Shown here piece after piece: positions 58,856 through 64,000 of a stretch of 64,000 nucleotides of DNA. Source of the DNA: Hypomyces perniciosus (Eukaryota > Ascomycota > Sordariomycetes > Hypocreales > Hypocreaceae); NCBI GenBank assembly GCA_008477525.1, contig SPDT01000006.1, forward strand, positions 4,925,501 through 4,989,500. Direction: 5' to 3'. The notes under the pieces are model-generated. The model worked only from the letters and a program-made list of their open reading frames with translations, ran no database searches and was not told where the DNA came from. The translations under genes were made by a program, and so were the position numbers. Position 1 is the first letter of the stretch; the number at the start of each line of letters is the position of its first letter.

Positions 58856-60345
58856 TCACCGGAATGACCGAAAGGTTTTGTTTGCGAGAGAGGACAAGAC
58901 AGATGTCTGTCCGCGCCCGGTGTCCCGCACCCGTCTTGCTGCCATACTTCCAGTGTTGGCACAGAATCCGCAGATATACACGCTCGGCATGGTGCGTTTG
59001 GTGATGTTGAGGCATCTTCCGTGAAGCCACATCTCACACGATTCGCTACACACAGGTCATGTCAGTCACATTCTGCATCTTAAATGGCCATCACACCTGC
59101 TGCCATACCATTGAAGCATAAAGCCATTTCCCTCGTCGACTTCTTTCTTATTGCACACACACCGGACTCCTTGTCCGTCTGTGCCATATGTTGAGTCCGT
59201 CAGACTAACCGGAGAGATGGTGCTGCCATTAAAGCTACCGAGGTTGGACGTGTTCAGGAACCGCTGTGATCGCGCATTCTCCATCTGCATAGATCGTTTT
59301 TGTCGATCCTCAACCACCTTGCGCAGTTCGCTTGCTGCGTCACCCCCCTTCTCATGGTCATGCATGACAGTTTCCACCTCACTTTCCTCGTTAGGCAACG
59401 CACCAGGTCCATCAAAGGTAGTCGAGGTACTAGTGCTCCTATCACTGATACTCCGCCGGGCTGGGTGAAAGATGGAGCCTACAGGCTTGCGGGGATCCGG
59501 CAATGCAAATGACGCATTAAACGAGCTATTTCGGCTGGGAATGATGATGGGATCCTCGTCCGTTGACGATTCACCATCGGACGAGTCCCAACTTCTTCGT
59601 GTCGTTGAAAGCTCCCGGGAACTTCGGCTGCGGGTTATGCCTCCAGAGGAACCGGGCTCGTCGGCCAGGACGGTTGTTTCTGCTCGGGCCCGCCCGTGCG
59701 CATCAATGGTAAACCGTACCGACGTACGAGGCCGTCCAAGTTGAGGCTGAGAGACAGATTCTGGGATCGATGCAAGACTGGAAAGTCGTCGTTGGTTCTT
59801 AAGGGGCGATATCCTCCCAGATGGCCGCGGTACTGGTCTCCCTGCTTCCGCATTATTGTTAGAGCTGCTAGGTTGTGGCGTTGGCCGTATGGCGGGGGCC
59901 AGTGTTGGCAGAGTTCCACGCCCCAAGGCCTTCTTTCCTCTATTCTCGCTGTTGCTTCGACCCAGACCGGGTTGAGCGGATGACTTCACCGGGGAACTTG
60001 TAAAGGAGCGATCTGGCATTTTGCCCTTTTTAGCCTCCTTGGTGCCGCTTGTTCGACGGGGTTGGGCGATTGGGCGCGAGTTGGTTGCCTCTGCGACAGC
60101 GACCTCAGCAGACCCAAGATCAACAACAGAGTGGAAGTCGGTCTCCATTGCCGATGTCTGGGGACGACTGTGCAGCAGACCCGGGTTAACACCATCTATG
60201 GATCTCATCATGCCGAATGGATCATCCATCGAAGTATGAAATGTGGCTGGCATCGCGGAGCTTGTTGGAACGCCAACTTGTTCGGTTGTCGGTGGTTTCG
60301 GGGCCAGTGCCCTTTCTCGCCGAGCTGGTTGAACATGATGTTGTG

Positions 60346-60379
<34 letters not shown>

Positions 60380-61398
60380 TTGTTGTTGAAGATGATGATG
60401 ATGTTGTTGCTGTTGTACATGTGGCTGTACATTTTCCTGGTTTGACGAGGGCGGCGGCGGCGGCGGACACGGGTCTTGAAACAGTTGGATCTCGCTATTC
60501 CAATCAAACGAACCGGTGTGGCGATGTGACGGTTGAAAAAAGGTTGCTCCAGCATTGAAGTCCAGGTCCATCCCCATAGCTGGATCCCAGAAACCGGCCT
60601 GCGCCGTGGGAGGAGCAGACATCGGGTATCCGAACATGTCACCGGCATTGCCCATCATTGCTGCCATCTCGTGAGCCTGGAGGTGTTCATTAAAGTCTGG
60701 GTGGCCGTAGTGCTGGTCATCTTGCATGTTGACCTTGGGGGCGAGCGTCTGCTCCCCCTTGCGAGCCGACGGCGGCGGCGATAGAATCTGGGGCGGATCG
60801 GAGCGATCAAGGGTACCTCGACGGGCTTTCTTGGGTGACTTGGCGGTGTTATGCTTACTATAGAAAGTGGGACTTAGATGGGCGTCAGAATCAGCCGAGT
60901 GCCCCTTCGCCGAGAGAATCAAGGAAGCCGGGGAAGAAGGCAAGCGTCGGGACGGCTCAACGGGAGGCAGTGGTACGTGAGGATTGGCCGAAGGGAGGGT
61001 TGCCCGTGTTGCAATCTCAACCGCAAGCTCTTCAACAGAAAGCAGCCTTTTGTGTCCCAAAGAAGAGCTGAGGTGGCCGCCCGGGATGAAGTCGGCAAAA
61101 GGGCCCTGCGTGCCCCGTAGGTTGCCCGGCGTCGAGTTGAAGACGGAATAGTCTTCAGCAAAGCGAGGCGTCAGGCCACTGGAGTCTGCGAAGGAACCGT
61201 GAGGATTCTTGGGGGTCTCGAAAACGGGACTCGGGAAAACGGCCGAGGCTGGAGTTTGTTGCGGTGTAGGCGGCTGAGCGTTTGGATCTCCAAAGCTGCT
61301 GGATAGAGATCAGGTCAGTCAAGGAAGACATTGAGGAGCTGGAGAGTCGGAAGGCCGAGGGATCGAACATGCCTGGAAGGTCGTTGATCCTCGCTCAT
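58856..61398 (-). CDS. PolyQ-containing protein with C-terminal PHD finger
   Basis: Three exons: 61398-61373, 61298-59109 and 59045-58856, giving about 801 aa. Intron 1 uses a GC donor (CCAG then GCATGT) and ends at one of two CAGs three bases apart (61299 or 61296). Exon 1 encodes MSEDQRPS. Intron 2 splits a PHD finger with a complete C4-H-C3 set: Cys722, 724, 739, 742, His747, Cys750, 764 and 767 (VRCVCN, CESCEMWLHGRC, YICGFC). The long N-terminal part is disordered. It has SPVFETPKNPHGSF near the start, a Met/Gly/Phe-rich region, a His/Gln tract (coding 60349-60417), TIDAHGRARAET and many Ser/Arg stretches. PHD fingers of this type usually read histone H3 lysine 4 methylation in chromatin complexes such as Set3 or Rpd3 types. 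That role is inferred. Confidence 0.85.
60349..60417. repeat. CAG/CAA trinucleotide tract encoding polyQ and polyH
   Basis: Runs of GTT and CTG on the plus strand give 14 or so consecutive Gln codons and a short His run in the PHD protein. Likely length-variable between strains. Confidence 0.9.
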
Positions 61399-64000
61399 AG
61401 CAGCTCGAATTGTGGATCGCTATAACTCAGGCACGATCATTCCAACTTGGATCGCTGCAAAGCCCCAGACAGACCGGCGGAGTATAGTGAAGATGCGGAC
61501 GAGATGGATTCCCCAGCAATGGCTTGAACGGGCATATATGTATGTACTCGGAGGCGGTCGATCAAATGCCGGTGCCGAAATGCGTGACGATGGCCGAGAG
61601 AGTGTGTTCAGACAAAAATAGACGACGTATTAGACTCGCAGAGGCTCGTTTCTCATTATCCAAAAATGTTCGTTAAGGATCATGACAGGACGGGGGAGGT
61701 CATTAAGGCCGAGTCGGATCTGTATGAAGGGGCAGAGTCAGATAGATTAGCTTCCTCGATGCTCGGAAAGGCTGTCAAGGCTGGCGGGATCGCATTGAAA
61801 CGGCGTGAAAAAGGGAGTGGTACATGGAGGGGAGGGGAGGGAGAGAGTGCGTACCAAGCAAGACAGACAAGACAGCACGCAAAAAAGGGAGAGAGAAGAC
61901 AGACGTCTTGTCTCCTGGAGCTCCGCAGGGCCGTTAGCCGACGCTGCCAAAGGGCAGGCAAGGGATTGATTCTCTGGCAGACAATGGGAGGACGCGAACT
62001 GGAGGAGCAGCAGAAAAAATGGTGAAGGCGGGCGGAGAAGGGCGTGAACGCTGCCTTGCGAGTCCAGGCACAATCGATAGGTAAGGTAGGTTAGGTAGAT
62101 TTGGTTGGTGATGATGCTCTGGCCTGCTAGCGAGGAACTCTAGGCAGAAGGAGGGCCTGTCGCTGTCGAGTTGGCAGCATTGGGAATTTTTTAGGTACCT
62201 GGCCGAGTTTTGGAGTTGGGTGGGCCAGCGCAGGTGGATGGTTGGATTACAGGCACATACCCCCAATTAATCGGCGCTGGCGCCATTGTTACAGGCTGCT
62301 AGTGGGTAGAAACAGTGAAGGACGTCGGGATTATTACAGTAGATGTCGAGCACAGTCTCGGCGATTAGTGCAAGGTACCTGCCGAAGCGTGCAGTGCTGT
62401 AACGTTATCCCTAGGCCTGGGGCGGGCTGAGTACATACCCTCAGTATAGACTTTGTGTGTTGCAATGCAACCGGACCAACATCCCCTAGCGGATTCACAC
62501 AATTAGTGCTACTACTAATAGAGGTAGTAGTAGTAGTATGTATGTACATCCCGGCTTGTCATAAGTTCATAAGCCTCTTATGCCCAATCTAGGCCAGATC
62601 TTCCCCCTTCCATCACTTCTCTCGTCATTTGAATCTGCATCCTTTCCTCCCATTATCGTTGATATTCCCCTATCAGTTACACGTGTCCATGTGCTGGTGC
62701 GTGCATGCGAAAAGGGACTCCTCGTACCACTCGTACTCCGGACAAACTCAAGACACGCAATCTCACCAACGAACGCCGCTCCCGCTCGGTCAGACAGACC
62801 GAAATACCTCTCTACGAGTACTCCGTAGAGAGCCCAGATATGGAAATGCAAGTTTAAAAGTTGTGGTATTAACAGCTTGCTCCGTATCTTCATTATTATT
62901 AATCTTCAGCCATCGTTCACCTTTTGTCAACGATTTATAATGGACTCGACGCATCGCATGCAGAGCCTCAACACCTTGTCCATTTGCCTGCTGAGCGCCT
63001 TGTTGAGCCTCCAGCTCGCATGGCGCCAGGCAACCTTGTCGTCCGAACCGAGCCGCGGTGCTCTCTATTGGTCAACGATACGCAAGTTGCCATCCTTGAC
63101 CGCCAGGTACGAAGTATTATTCCACGTCTTCTTCTCTCGTCTCCTCATCACCAATCGTAAGACAAAGAGGAAGCCCGCAGTTGCTTATGATTGAGGCGGA
63201 TCCCCCGATCTGCCCCAGACTCTCTCTCCATGGGGTCCTCACTCCCTTATTCAGCTTATTCAGCCCCCTGCTGAAGCCACTGACTGCCCTGCCCAGGGAC
63301 CGTCAATGCTGTGTCCTCAAGCAAGCGAAACATGTGGCATCACTGAACCTAATCGATCGAGCTGGCTATGGCTGTCTCAGCCCCCTTTGGTCCCTCGATT
63401 TACTTTACTCGTACAGAAGTACGTACGAACATTCTCCAGACCAACTCCAATGCATCTTTTTTTAGGTCAACGCATTCCATATCTCCTAGTCCTACTACTA
63501 GTACTCCGTACTGTCTAGTATAGGTATAAGTCCTCGTACCGGGTGGCCCTCCCACAACCTCCGGGCGTTTCCGCCATTGGGATCAACCGCATTGCTAGTC
63601 AAGCTGACGCCCTTTATCCTCATGATTAGTAGTGGTCATTCTTCACATGTTGTGGGCGCAAAAATAAATAAAAAATCCGTTGACATTAGGTATTCTAGGG
63701 CTCAACCAAGTTTCATTAATTGGGGCCATCGTCCAAGCCACCACCACGATGCTTTTTATGCCCGTTCCTGGCAGCCCCAAATCCTGCCTGACCTCATCCC
63801 ATTTTACCCGTTTTTTTATACCTAAACAAAACGATCGCTGGTACCTGCATCCTATCAGCGCTAGCATCCAGGGTTTAAATCCCAACTTCTCTCTACTCAG
63901 GGACCTATGCCGGTAACACGAACTGGCAGGTTGCTATAACTGGCTGCGCGGAGCAGCGACACCCGATTGAATTGCGAGCTGCAGCATTCCTATATTTGGC
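61399..64000. other. Gene-free right end
   Basis: No supportable gene. The first kilobase is the PHD-gene leader and promoter. Dispersed elements occur near 62818 (TACTCCGTAG) and 63501 (GTACTCCGTACTG). A plus-strand frame at 62941-63108 ends in a good GTACGA donor context (TTGACCGCCAG then GTACGA) and might be the first exon of a gene, but no second exon is evident before 64000. Confidence 0.5.

Noticed and set aside
62924..63194. Possible first exon near 62941-63108
   Set aside because: A donor context is present but no downstream exon, domain or signal is visible before the window ends.
1..64000. CRISPR array, prokaryotic operon, or secondary-metabolite cluster
   Set aside because: No spaced direct repeats of CRISPR type, no Shine-Dalgarno-linked genes, and no PKS, NRPS or terpene enzymes among the genes found.

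Overview
The window reads as nuclear DNA of a filamentous ascomycete, most likely one of the Eurotiales (Aspergillus/Penicillium type). The evidence is spliced genes with short introns (mostly 48-90 nt, GT..AG, with recognisable branch motifs), multi-kilobase intergenic spacers, and orthologues of typical Pezizomycotina housekeeping genes. The order-level placement is inference from gene content and style. There are no operons, CRISPR arrays or bacterial signals. I found no convincing tRNA or rRNA gene.

Layout, left to right. 1.3-6.0 kb (+): Mediator tail subunit Med15. 7.4-8.3 kb (+): a Whi5/Nrm1-type G1/S repressor. 8.7-10.3 kb (-): aspartyl aminopeptidase. 10.7-11.7 kb (-): RTA1-family seven-helix membrane protein. 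14.7-15.5 kb (-): small GPI-anchored wall protein. 20.0-23.3 kb (+): tRNA exportin Los1. 23.8-25.3 kb (-): proline/glycine-rich orphan in AT-rich, repeat-bearing surroundings. 26.8-30.6 kb (-): Ypp1/TTC7. 31.3-33.6 kb (+): Rix1. 34.1-35.0 kb (-): WW-domain protein. 35.7-36.9 kb (+): GH16 glycosidase split by a one-base frameshift. 38.4-39.9 kb (-): AP-1-like bZIP factor. 44.8-47.1 kb (+): disordered, probably mitotic protein with a KEN box. 49.2-50.7 kb (+): Stm1-type ribosome-associated RGG protein. 51.4-53.7 kb (-): apparent decayed gene. 54.3-54.5 kb: solo LTR with a perfect 5-bp target duplication. 55.2-56.2 kb (-): uncertain gene. 56.6-58.0 kb (-): 3-isopropylmalate dehydrogenase. 58.9-61.4 kb (-): polyQ protein with a C-terminal PHD finger. 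The last 2.6 kb has no supportable gene.

The genes do not form one pathway. They cover transcription (Med15, bZIP, PHD), cell-cycle control (Whi5-like, KEN-box protein), tRNA export and ribosome biology (Los1, Rix1, Stm1), phosphoinositide signalling at the plasma membrane (Ypp1), cell wall (GPI protein, GH16), peptide turnover and leucine synthesis. Ypp1/Rix1, WW/GH16 and bZIP/KEN-box are divergent pairs; Los1 and the orphan converge.

I did not find a clearly new multi-gene system. The most unusual signals are: a short palindrome family (TACTCCGTACGGAGTA and relatives) seen about 20 times, only in gaps; the orphan gene preceded by eight 19-bp tandem repeats; the solo LTR beside a gene relic whose seven listed stops are all TGA or TAG; a mitochondrial-type extension upstream of the aspartyl aminopeptidase start; and a GC-AG intron in the PHD gene. 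Exon boundaries were placed by eye from splice consensus, frame and family resemblance, without transcript data.
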